From: Acanthochromis polyacanthus
Taxonomy: Eukaryota; Chordata; Actinopteri; Pomacentridae
NCBI RefSeq assembly: GCF_021347895.1
Contig: NC_067130.1
Span: 26,991,817-27,055,816, forward strand
DNA: 64,000 nt
Reading direction: 5' to 3'
This document shows, in pieces, positions 37,401 through 49,400 of this stretch (its first letter is position 1; each line of letters begins with the position of its first letter). The notes under the pieces were generated by a model, which saw only the letters and a list, made by a program, of their open reading frames with translations, was not told the origin of the DNA and did not search any database. Made by a program: the position numbers and the translations under genes.

Positions 37401-40400
37401 CTGATAGTGATAGTTCTTCTAATAATAATCGCATAAATAACATAAATAAACACATTTTGGCTTTTAAGTCAGAGTTTACAAAGTGGTTTACAGATGGCGG
37501 AAAAAAAATACTCATGAAGACCATAGAAAAACAGAAGACTGATCAGTTCAAGCATGGTTAAAATACTCAAATTGATACAACACCAGATAAAATAATATAA
37601 ACCCATATCCAAGAAGAAGAAACAAGTTTAATAAAGAAAAGTAGCATGAGGCGAAAATGATAATAATCATTGTAGTAAAAGTAAGTAAGCCCTATAAATG
37701 CATAAATAAAGGATAAACGAGAGTAAAATGAACATTGGAAAAAATAGTTTTAAAAAACAATTAGATGAAAAAATAGATGATAGATATCATTTTCAAAATT
37801 GAAATAAAAATAGAAAAGAAGCGACAGATGTACAGCTGCAGTGGGCCTGTTATGTATGTTCCTTCAATATATATTTTGATTTACAGGGTGAATTGGATCT
37901 TTCACATATTTCTTCAATTTTGGGAAAATGTGCGTTTGATGTGATTGAGGTAAATGCATTGTGATCACATTACTGTCAGTATAGAACCATGATGTGTGTG
38001 CATACATGACTGTACTGGTGTGTACCTTTGGGGCGTTATACTGTATGAACACAACTCACAGATGGATCAAACATAAGCAAGTATTGACAGTTATTTCTCC
38101 AGTTTTCTGACTTTGTCATTTCCTCCTTGAGTTCCTGCAGGATGATGAGCTGTGACAGTGGTGGTTCTTTTTGAGTAATAGTTGTTGGTTTTTTTTTCCC
38201 CCCCTCTCAGGTTGTTGATCTATGGTCAGTACTGCAGCCACATGGAAAATGCCCAGAAGACACTGGATGAGCTAATAGCGACACGAGAGGATGTAAAGAT
38301 TAAAGTAGAGGTGAGGTCTTTCACTACTCAACCCAGACAGCTGGCTATGTAATTTTTGTTTTGAAAAAATATAATTTTATTAATTATGTAGCTTTTTTAA
38401 AAACGGAAACAACACAAGTGAGTAAGTATGGTTCAGTACATCTGGCTGTTTATGTACTAATCAGAGTAAAGTAGAATAGAATCAACAGAATCACTTTATT
38501 CCTCCCTGAAGGGAAATTCTAGCCTAGCCGTGCTAGACAAACCACGGCAACGAATTTAATTCTCTGCCAGGGTGGGTCTAGTTACCCTCCATCAGGCTCG
38601 AGGCTGGATTCTCCTAAAACTGGCGGGACGAATTACCATGAAGTGTAGAGTCAGAAGGCGGGCGTAACTAAGTGACGACAGAGGCGCGACGATTCTGACA
38701 GAAACAACCGGCGCACAATAAACAGTTATCTTTTGACTCAGCTTTGGCCACAGCCCTTAAAGATTTGAAGCTAAAATTCAACTTGAAAGATAAACAAAGG
38801 ACGCCACTGAAGTGTTTCATTGAGAAGAAAGACGTATTTGGACTTACGCCGATGGGATATGGCAAATCCTTAATATACCAGTTGGCTCCGCTGGTTGGGA
38901 AGCTAATGGGACTTAGCCACAATCCGCCGGCACTCTAGGAACTACGTCAGCCTATTTGTTGTGCTGATTGGTTGTATACCTACCCAATTGCTGCAGAGTG
39001 ATTTGAAAGACAACCTTTTAGCCCGCCTCCCTCCCTGTCGAACGGCCCTAGACCCTTGTGCCTTCAGAACATGGGTCTAGTGTGGCTAGGCTAGGGAAAT
39101 TCAGTTGTCAGGGTTCTTATCTGTTTAATTTTGAATTGAATAGCCTGACTCCTCATGGCAAGAAAGATTTCCTAAATCTGCAATATGCAACATTTAAAAG
39201 AATATTTAAGAGTTTCTGATTGTCAACATGGTAAATTTCAGATTTACACATTGGAATATATCACCTATCAGGTCAACATCCTGGTGTTACATATTCTTGC
39301 TGGCTCTGGTAGTGCATCATACAGCCAATCTAGTCTGCCCAACATGCAGTATTATATGGTAGTTGAAGAATTCATCTGAAATAAAGAATCTGCTTCAACA
39401 AATTCATAAATGCAGCCCTGATTAGCCTTTGTTGTGCATGAACTGTGATCATGAAGCCAATGTAGCCACAAGTGGTAATGGTTGGGTCCAAGCTGATTCT
39501 AGGTTTTTGAAGTAGTGTTTGAATTTATTGAGCATTTTAAAACAAACCACATGCATCAGTTGTCACCTTGCTGGAAAGTTGTTGGACTTGGCCGTCTGAG
39601 GATTGGAAACCTGGATCTTTATGTTCACAGAGAAGGTTGATGACTGATTGTACCGTCTGGTAGACATGGTTTGAGGTGATGACATATTAGTAACTGACAT
39701 ATTAAAGTAACATTTTCTTAACTACTTACCATCACTTTGTAGGAGATTGTGGCTCAGTTTGACTCGTGTGAATTTGTGACCTTGGACGGGATATTTTGGT
39801 GTCAGAAAGAGTTGTATTCCCTTCCCAGTTTTTTTTTTTTTTAATAAAGATTTACTGAGCAAATTACTGTATTATTTTCAGTATATAGAGTATTTCACTG
39901 TCTTTCTAAGGTGCTGAACACAGAAGTAATTAGTCCAGTGGTTTCTGAATAGATGTCAAAAATGTGTTTTTTGAGAAAATAGAGAAAAAGTCACAAAATT
40001 TGACATTTTGAAAGAGGAACACCAAATGGACCAAAGATGAATTTAGAAACTGAAGAAAGAATTATGAATCCAGACCAAGCCATTTTTGTAAAATTAGCAA
40101 AACTGTGAACATAATTATCATAGGGCCACCTTGACATCAATTGCTGTCATTTTACATGGCTGTAATTTGTGACACCTCTGCCCATTTTGTTGTTTCCAAG
40201 TCTTTTAGTAGAGAAAATGAATAAGAAGAAATCCATGAACAAAAAAGATGCTACATATTTGCTGCTTGGACCCCTTGGACCCCAGAGCTGTATTTAATCA
40301 AACTTGGCAAGTTTTAATCTTATTCTGTAGGTGTTATTTTGTTCATCATGTTCAATCTACTTGATTTTTTAAAACCCTTTTCATCTACAAAACCTCTTTC

Positions 40401-43400
40401 TGCTAGTAGTTCCAGATTTGTTCTAAACCAGAACTTTTGAGAAGAATCCGATCTCATAGCTGAAGGATAACATCCACATAGAATAGTGGAATTAAGGCAC
40501 ATCAGAGTTAGCATGAGCAGAGAAATGCATGTGGAAGCTGTGAAACATAGAAAATGAGGCGATTACATGCTGAGATACTGTCTCTCAAAATAGAAGAGCT
40601 TTGTATCAGGGTAAACCAGCTTCTTATTCAGAAAAAAGCCTTGTTTGTAAACCTGCATAAGCTGCATGGTAGCAGAAACTGCCTAAAGAAACACCTACAC
40701 AACCGGCTGTGAGTCAGCCTTATAGGATGACGCTCACAAAAGATGGTTTCTGATGCAGAGTATATAGAAATGTATTCATTAGCCAGAAGAATTTCTCAGT
40801 CGATCTAATTGCGTTGCAAACGGCTGGCACAACTGGAGCTTTTGTGCCCCAGAAGAATGAACTGGCCTCGTTGTTACTAATGGGATGCCTCGTGAATGTG
40901 TGGAAGCAACAGCAGCGGCGATGCAACAATGAATTATTAAACAACGGAGCAATGCTTGTTGGTGGGAAATGTACAATTCTGTGTTATGCAATGTGTAACA
41001 ACTGCCCTGCTGTTTGTGTTCACGCAGGAATGTACCATGAAAGTGCAAGAGGGGAAGTTCAAGCTGCAGGATCTGCTGGTGGTTCCCATGCAGAGGGTGC
41101 TGAAGTATCACCTACTACTGAAGGTAGGAGACGTTTGCAAAATCCACGGTGCATTTTTACACAGTTTAAACCTTGAAGGGAAGTTTGAAATTTGCCTTTG
41201 GAGTCCATTAGAGTCTCTTTGAATTCTTGCGGTTGGATATTGGACAGGTCATAAAGAAGTGAGGTCTTCATCTTCTTTGATGAGCGAAGCAGATGGAAAT
41301 CTTCACTCATCTTTTAAATATCAAACACTCGGCCCCCCTGTAGGTTTGAAACGCTTCTCTGAAAAGTTTGTAGCTTCCGTGTGGAGGGCCGCAGCAGCAG
41401 CTCGGTTGGATACACAGGAAGTTACCAGCCAATCTGAATGTCGTCCCAGTTTCACTGTGAGAAGAATGAAACTTCTCTAATCTTTTCTGCTGCATTAGCC
41501 ACTTTATTGGCTCCTCAGAGCTCTGAGGTACAGCAGGGAAGCAGCATGTTTAGTGATGTATTATAAAGCAGTGATTGACTGGTTTCATCCATGGTTTCGC
41601 TGACTTCTGCACATTTTCAGTTGAACGAAAAATGAAGACAAGGGCCTCCTTCTGAGCCTTTGAAGCTTGGATTTGCATGTGAACAAAAATGTTTAAAGTA
41701 TGACATAAAAGTCATGTTTCATTGTAGTCTAAGTAAATTAGAATCATAGATAATGATTGTTTTCATCGTCAAGTAATCTGTTATTCATTTTCTCAATCAA
41801 GTATAGTCTCAGTATAGTTGGCGTGGATTTGCAGTAATAGTTTACAACCGATCATTAAATCATTGCAGCTCTTGTGTAAATATGCAGTAGATTCACAGTT
41901 TTTGCATTATGTCATCAAAAGGTAGTCAGATACTCTTGTGAACAAGGTTTTCTCACTTTAATTTCTCTTTCTTTTCATACTGTAACTATCACCCTTTTAA
42001 AAGTCAGTTTTTTCACTGAAATCATAACAGAAAAAACCCACAGTATCTCTTATGTGCAAAAGTTTGTACTGAAGCTCAAATAAAACTTCAGCAGTCTAAA
42101 TTGATCGAATAAAAGTCAGAGTCTTGAAAACTTCTTTTCTTTTCCCTTTTGTTGTCCCCATAGGCAGTGTCTCTTTGCTGAGTTGCACTGAAAGGAAATT
42201 TGTACAAAGAAGATTCCTTTATTGGGGGTAAATCGGTTGATCAAATATTGTATTAGCTCTGGAAGGTCCTTGAAAACATGGCTTCACTATTACATTGGAT
42301 ATGAATTACCTAAAACTTTTTTTTTCCCATTGAGCGTATGATGTCCTGAAATGATGCCAAACCACATCAGGAGTGATGAGGTCACTCCTGATATGTGACT
42401 GACAATCAATGCCCCACCGACTTCCATCAGTATTGATTCAAATGGGCACAGGGAAGCACACAAACACAAAATATGAAATACACGGAGCTGCTTAGAAGGT
42501 TGTGTGTTCATGTTGTACCTATTGGTTACCAACAAGGGGACATTTAAAAGCTTTAAATCGCTTAAAATGAAAATGTGTTGGCCAGTATGAACAGATGAAA
42601 CAGCTACACCAGTTCAAGTGTTCATTGGGGATTTTTAAAGAACGACTTAAACTTGTGCTATAAATTAATCCACAAATTGATCATCTTACCTTGAGATTAC
42701 CAAAATAGAACTATCCTAGATCCTCCAACATGTTAAACACTTGAACGCATTGGTCTGAAAATTGAAATAAAACCTTGCGTAGAAAAATTAAATAATCAAC
42801 CAGAAACTCTTTTCTAACACAGAGAGGTCAACAATTTGTGCTCCACACATGAACTTCTGCTGTGATTTGGTGTCAGTGAGCTTTGATAGCTGGCACTTGT
42901 TTCTCTGGATTTAGCCAGTTTTATACTAATTTTCCAGACTTGTAGTCTCACCACATAACCTTATGTTTTTGTGACCCGTCCACCAATAGTTTGGACTATC
43001 TGACCCTTTTGGGAAGCTGTTCAGTTCAATTTGTACATGAGTCACTGTCGCAAAAAAAAAAACAAAAGAGAATTTGCAACTTGGCTGTCAACTTAAAACT
43101 TCATTTATTATTTCTTATATATTTGCTCTGTCTTCTACTGCAAATATGAAAGCAAACAGCAACTCAGAATAACTGAATCCAACATGAGGTTTTGTGTCAC
43201 TGGTTCCCAGTAGATTGGAAATACACTGCTGCATAACTGAACGGTCACCTGCAGAGTTTCAGTTTTATCTGGATCATGGGAAACTTTTCTTGTAGTTGAC
43301 AAAGTTTTGGTTGTTCTCTGAAGCAGAACCAATCATTGCTGGTTGATGTGAATTGCATCGCTGCCAGTGCACCAGAATGGGAATGTCACCCCAGAGACCA

Positions 43401-46400
43401 GATTTAGTGGATATTTGACCAACAAAAGACCTTTTAGGTAAATAATTTGTGTTTTCTTTCAGCATTAAACAATTTGGTTTTATCAAGCCTTTTGTACACA
43501 AGTTGACTTAATTTATTGGGCTGATTCAATTTATTAAAAGGGGTTGGATCCAATTTAATTGAATCACGTTGTTCCAACTAATTTTACAGTATGAAAATTA
43601 AATTACACGATAACGGTAGAGTCAACCTCAGTAAATAAAGATGGATAGTGTAAGTATAATGCAAAGTTTGAAACGTCAGACAGCTACAAATCTAATTCAT
43701 TTGTCTGAAATCTTTGGCCGACAGTGTGAATAACTCAATAATCACAAATCAAATAAAACTGAAACGTTTCTAATAGTTTTTTATTTTTTTTATTTTGTGC
43801 GTTTGCGGCTTTTGTGCAGATTATACTGTCATGGTCAAGATTGCTTGAAAACTGAGGATATATTCAAAGAAAGGGCTTTTTCAAATGGACAGTTAACCAA
43901 TAAAAGAGTCTTGTGAAGTATTTTCTGCCTTTTTGTGTTTGGTAAACAGTTAAGTAGAAGTCGCTTCAGGTTTGAAGCAGCCAATGGCACCAAATTTGAT
44001 TTATTATTCTTGAATTCATTTATAACTGTATCATTTGTTGCATAATAAAGGAAGTGTTTCTAAGAGTAGCTTATCTGCAGATCATATCATAATGCACAGG
44101 ATTCCTTTTGTTTTTTTTTTAACTGTTGGGAAGAAAAATAAGCTTATTTGTTTTTCCCTTATATGCAAATGAATTTATGCACAACTTGTGTCCACCGACC
44201 GAGCAGCCGACGTTTCACCTTGTGTTCATTTCTATAACAAGCTGGCTGCTGTAATAATACAATAATATTCCCCGTGATTAATTGTCTTCGCATCTCAATT
44301 ATGGATGAGCATACGCATTTATGATGCCGTGAGTAATGGACAGGCGGAGGTTGGTGTTTGCGTCAGGTGATTGGACGTGCTCGGGGAAGTGCCTCCCGAT
44401 TAGTCAGAATCGAACCCCTGCAGGAGTCGCAGCGAGCCGCTGAAGTCAAATCAACCGTGCACTAATCAGATTAAACACACCCCATTTCACTGCGTCCCAC
44501 AGCTTTGCAGGAAAACACTGGTGTGTGCTGTGGCCTCGGGGCATGTCACACTGACACATCCTGGTTTGTTGTGTTCTTGTATCTGCGTGTCCACTTGTGC
44601 CCCGGGCCACATCTTCAGCTGTTGTTGTGTAGATATCATGACAAGGATGTTTCCCCGTTTGGTCAAAGTGTCCGTTTTCATCTTTTGTGTACTGTAGCTG
44701 AATAAAGTGAATTCAGCACAGTCATCTTGGATGTAATTCTCCTCAGGCAGGGTTTGAATATTTGATGAATGTTCGGGGTTTTAATAAAGCCGTCATCAAT
44801 GCAGTATCTTTCATCTAAGCTTTTTTTATAAAACAGATTTTTAAATCTTTTTTGCCTTTATTGGATGTGCACAGCTGAAGAGAGAAAGGAAAGCTGAGCA
44901 GAGAGTGGGAAGATAACGAACTTGGACCTCTTTTATCTATGCTCGAGTGTTTAGATGAGTATTTCCATTTTTCGGAAATAATTTGCCTCGCTTGTGCAAA
45001 AATAACAGACAGGTGTTGAAAAGATTTACTTGGATGACAATCAGTGGAGTCCAGCTGAAGTATAGTGCTGGTTTGGAAACCCATTGAGGGATGCTGCCCT
45101 CACGATGTACCCTCTGATGAAACTCTTTGTTAGCGGGTGAATGAATCAGCAGTGACAGGCGACTTCCAGTGACAGGAAGGTATTTTGATTTGCACTGTAA
45201 GGAAAAATACCTGCGTGACAAATTCTATTAATAAATTCTGCGTTTCTTTTAAGTTTTTGCTCCTGTGGAGTTCTTGGATTGCGCATGGTGTTGTAATTAC
45301 ATCTGGGCTTTTGTGCGTTTGTTAAAAATTGGAGCAATGTAACAGAAACAGTACTCACATGAGAGAAAATACACCAGGAGTCCAACACCCTATCAAGTGA
45401 TCATACAGCCCAGGAAGCAACAGCTAAATAATAACTCTTAACTGCATCTTTGCAAGAAACAAATCTACCATTTTGCATTAGACTAACTAGTATACTAAAC
45501 TAATTTAGGTTAAGTAGTTTCTCTACTGTTCCACTAAGTAGTACTGTTCCACTAACGAATAAAAGTGGCATCAGAACTTTTACCACCTCTGACTGGGTGA
45601 TAATAGAGGCTCTTATTTTTAGATTTGGATGCAAAAGTGAGACTCAAAGCATTCATGCACAACTCTGCCAAGATATTCTGTGTAGACTAAACCTGCACTG
45701 CACATGGGAATTCTGCTGACAATAAAACATTCTTGTTATTAACCATATGTTATTTTGAAAATTGCATCCGTCTGTTTGCTCTTTGGCTCTTTGCAGCTGG
45801 TCGAACATGGTCGATGCCACAAAGCGAATGTTTGAAAAAGTACAGTGGCTCATATGTTCCTGCATCACATCTGATTTTATGGCTAGAAAGATGGCACAGT
45901 TTTCTTTTTCTTTATATAAGCCTGTAAACTATTGAAGATGCATCCCACAGCTGCTCTACAACATGAAATAAATCACTTTAATATACCATAGCACCAGACA
46001 GAAGGCAGACAAAACCACGTAACGTGTTCATTATTGATCTGCAGGAGATAACGTGTCCTATTATCTTAAAATATGAACAGCCAAACCCGGAGGCCACTTT
46101 CCAATCTCTCACGCTTCCTTGTCTCTTTTATTTTTATGTATGTTGTTGAATGTGCTCAGCGGCAGCTTGTTTTCTGCCACATCAGTGTCACATGTGTAAT
46201 CAAAGTAAAGAGAGACTATACATCTCCCTCTTATGGCATTCGGGGTTTGTGTCATGCATGTTTTGCACAGAGAGGGATTTTTATCGTGACTTTTATGCAA
46301 AACATGACTTGCTTGACAGTTTGTCAATGTACAGTAGCATTTTTTCTAACAAAAACTATTAACAATTCAATTCACAGGAACTTTTGAGTCATTCAACTGA

Positions 46401-49400
46401 CCGACCCGAGAGACAACAACTCAAGGAGGCTCTGGCAGCTATGGAGGTCTGTGTTACATGTGTATTTGTATTTATGTGCCACAAAAAGGCATTGCATAAG
46501 AACACTACAAATGCTTTAGGCCAAAGCTGTGAACTAGTTTCATACAGCCGCTGCGGCTCAAAGTGCTGTAAATATGTAACATGGCAGATGTCAGAAAGAT
46601 TTCTGTTCTTTCAGGACCTGGCCATGTACATCAACGAAGTCAAGAGGGACAACGAGACCCTGAAAAAAATCAGCGAATTCCAAAGCTCGATAGAAAATCT
46701 TGTAAGTACTGTGAACACCTCTGTCACTTCATTTTCACCTTGAAGGGAAAAGTCTGCCAAGGCTGTTCGACTTAAATCATGCCTTGGAAAAAAAAGCTCT
46801 CACCACAGGATATGGGATTTTACACCATCATGCTGTTATCTGCCACAGTTCGGAATGTTCCTGTGAGATTGTATTTTCGAAGACCTGGAAAAAAGGTGGC
46901 GTCAAACATTTCCGTGTTAAAACAGGGGCTGTAAATAATCAGACTGCGATGGCGCAGGCTCGTGTTACCAGGGAGACTCACTGTCAATCAGTTTAATCAA
47001 ACCCACATGGTCATGATTAAACATGATCTGCATTTTATTTATGATAATGTTTCCTCAGCTCCCCCGTCCCTGGTTTTATTGAGTCTTCATTTATAACATG
47101 TTTATGAGACGGCTGAGAGGCAGGGTGGGTGGTTGGGGGTGTTGTGTATGAAAAGTGCCACACAAAGACCGTCTGATTGATTGACTGAAACAGATATTAA
47201 TTAATTAATGAGGCAATGCTTACACATGTTCAAACAATAGTTTGACATTTTGGAAAATAAATAAAATTAAATTAAATCATTCATCCTTGTAAATAAAAGG
47301 CTTAAATCCGTTATCACCAGTCTTTTTCAAGTTTCTTAGACTTCTTAGTTAAAAAATCAAAAAAAAAATCTCCACATTTTTCTTCCTCTGTTGACATCTG
47401 GACTATTTTTGTCCATCTGTTACTGTCTTTAGCTGTAATAATGACCACAATTAAACATTATTTCTGCCAATGTGAGCAAAACAGAAGAGACAAAGATTCC
47501 AGATTAAAATGCGAATAGTCACTTGGGTTTTTTTGGACTTGGACATACTGTATGACATAGATACAGTAACGAGCACACTAAGTACTAAGTGTTTTGAATG
47601 TACTGTGTATGAATTTAAAGGAACTCTTGCGACATCTCTTTCATGAGGCAGATTTATAGTAAAAGGACGACAGCGCTCGATTTAGACGGTCGCCAGGTCG
47701 CCGCGAGCGCCGGGAATGATAGGAGGTTGATGACATCATACAAAGTGGCTGCCTCCATGAAGAAAACATGATACGCAGTTCAGCTCGATCGAGCAGATTT
47801 GGACGGTCGCCGGGTCACCATTTTCGACTAAAAACGTCGCAAATGGCGACCTGATCAACACTGGCGACCACAGATTTGGACGGTCGCCAGATCGCCAACC
47901 TCCTATCATTCCCAGTGCTTGCGGCGACCTGGCGACCGTCTAAATCAAGCGCTGTGACGAGTGTATGCAAAAGTTTTAGTGAGATTCTCGTACACTGTCA
48001 AAACTTTAGATCAGAAGGATGAATGCAACTGAACAAGGACGGAATAGTCTTATATTTATGTCGATTCTCTCAGATGTATCTGGTTCCTCAATACATATAG
48101 AAGTTGTAGGTTGCAGTGGGTTGACAGTCTGTACATCTTTGTGACCTAAGCAGCAGGTGAAACTGGAGGAGTATGGGAGGCCAAAGATAGACGGAGAGCT
48201 GAAGGTGTCCTCCATCGTCAACCGAACAAAGCAGGACCGGTGAGTCCAAATTCTACAGAAAAACTTACACAATCCAAGACCGATATCAATACTTTGTCCC
48301 ACTGAATGTGTGTGTATGTTTCCAGGTATATATTCTTGTTTGATAAAGTGGTCATTGTCTGCAAGAGGAAAGGCTATAGCTATGAGCTCAAAGAGATTAT
48401 TGAACTGCAGTCATATAAAATGTCCGATGACCCCATGAACAACAGAGACATGAAAAAGGTAAGAAAACTGTCCTGTTTTTCTGATTTGAGAGCAGACTTA
48501 CAGTGAGATGTTTGTAACAGTGGCCTGACAGGTGCAGATGTTGAAACAGTCCGTGTAATCGTTACAAATGTTGCCCTTGAGCTGAAGGAGATTGTTGACG
48601 GTAATTTCAGATATGGAACTTATGCATTGAAGTGTCAAATGTGCTCGTCCGTGCTTGAAAGACCATGTAAATGCAATGAAGGTCATTTAGGATTCATGAA
48701 ATCGTCCTGCAGTGCATCGCGCCAACTGATCTAACATGGCTTTGTTTTTTGTTTTGAATCTGCATGTCTGTCCATGTTTGCATGTGTAACTGGGTCTTTT
48801 TCTCTGGTGTCTTTCTTTTTGCATGCTTACCAGTCAAGTGGAAAAATGGTAAGCTCAAGTGACCCCTTTATTTAACTCATCTCTCTCACAGTGGCCTATT
48901 TTTAGCAGTGGTGTGTTTTTTGTTTTTTTTTTTGGTTTTTTTTGGGGGGGGGTTGTCATGTCATGATTGCACCAACCGCCTCTGTGATTGGCACTCTAGC
49001 TTTTGCTCAGATGCATCTTAAAAGCATGTGGAGCGTCTTTTAGTTCTGATTTAGTCGTATTTGCAACATTGAAAAATGCATATTTGGAAATGGTAGTATC
49101 ACAAATTTCTTTACCCATCTTTGTCTGCCATCGCCAACCACACATCTCTCTGCCATCTGTTCTTTCACTCACTTCTTCTCCCCAGTGGTCTTATGGTTTC
49201 TACCTGATCCACCTGCAAGGGAAACAGGGTTTCCAGTTCTTTTGTAAAACCGAGGAGACAAAAAGAAAATGGATGGAGCAGTTTGAAATGGCCATGTGAG
49301 TATGATCTGAATAACACCTATTTTGTGCAATGAAGTTTGAATTGAATGGAACCACCTTTCCTGTGAATTCAATTGAAAAAACTGGGAAATGTCTGTTTAT

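Larger units (their letters stand above)
26572..38210 (+). other. vav2 intron of 11.6 kb
   Basis: It is the most repeat-laden intron. It holds a Tc1-like left half, a tRNA-derived repeat, a CATA tract, a degenerate tandem array, a second Tc1-like fragment, a SINE with target duplications, one copy of a dispersed repeat, and an L2-in-SINE nest. Between 30.2-32.2 and 36.4-38.2 kb I recognise nothing. Confidence 0.7.
38472..39200 (-). mobile_element. Retroposon 3' end that hosts the 38520-39093 transposon
   Basis: TCACTTTATTCCTCCCTGAA then GGGAAATTC reads on the minus strand as a tail with GGAATAAAGTGA, similar to 22131. It resumes after the inserted element as CAGTTGTCAGGGTTC. The inner limit near 39200 is approximate. 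Confidence 0.5.
38311..41027 (+). other. vav2 intron of 2.7 kb
   Basis: It holds a retroposon tail carrying an inserted inverted-repeat transposon (38.47-39.2 kb) and one copy of a dispersed repeat (39752-39923). The rest is A/T-rich without recognisable features. Confidence 0.7.

Noticed and set aside
40779..41310. Minus-strand frames of 110 and 83 codons
   Set aside because: They are antisense shadows of vav2 exon 8 and its flanks.
46384..46743. 119-codon single-exon gene
   Set aside because: It is vav2 exons 9 and 10 read through the open 168-nt intron, so it is treated as a possible retained intron and not a separate gene.
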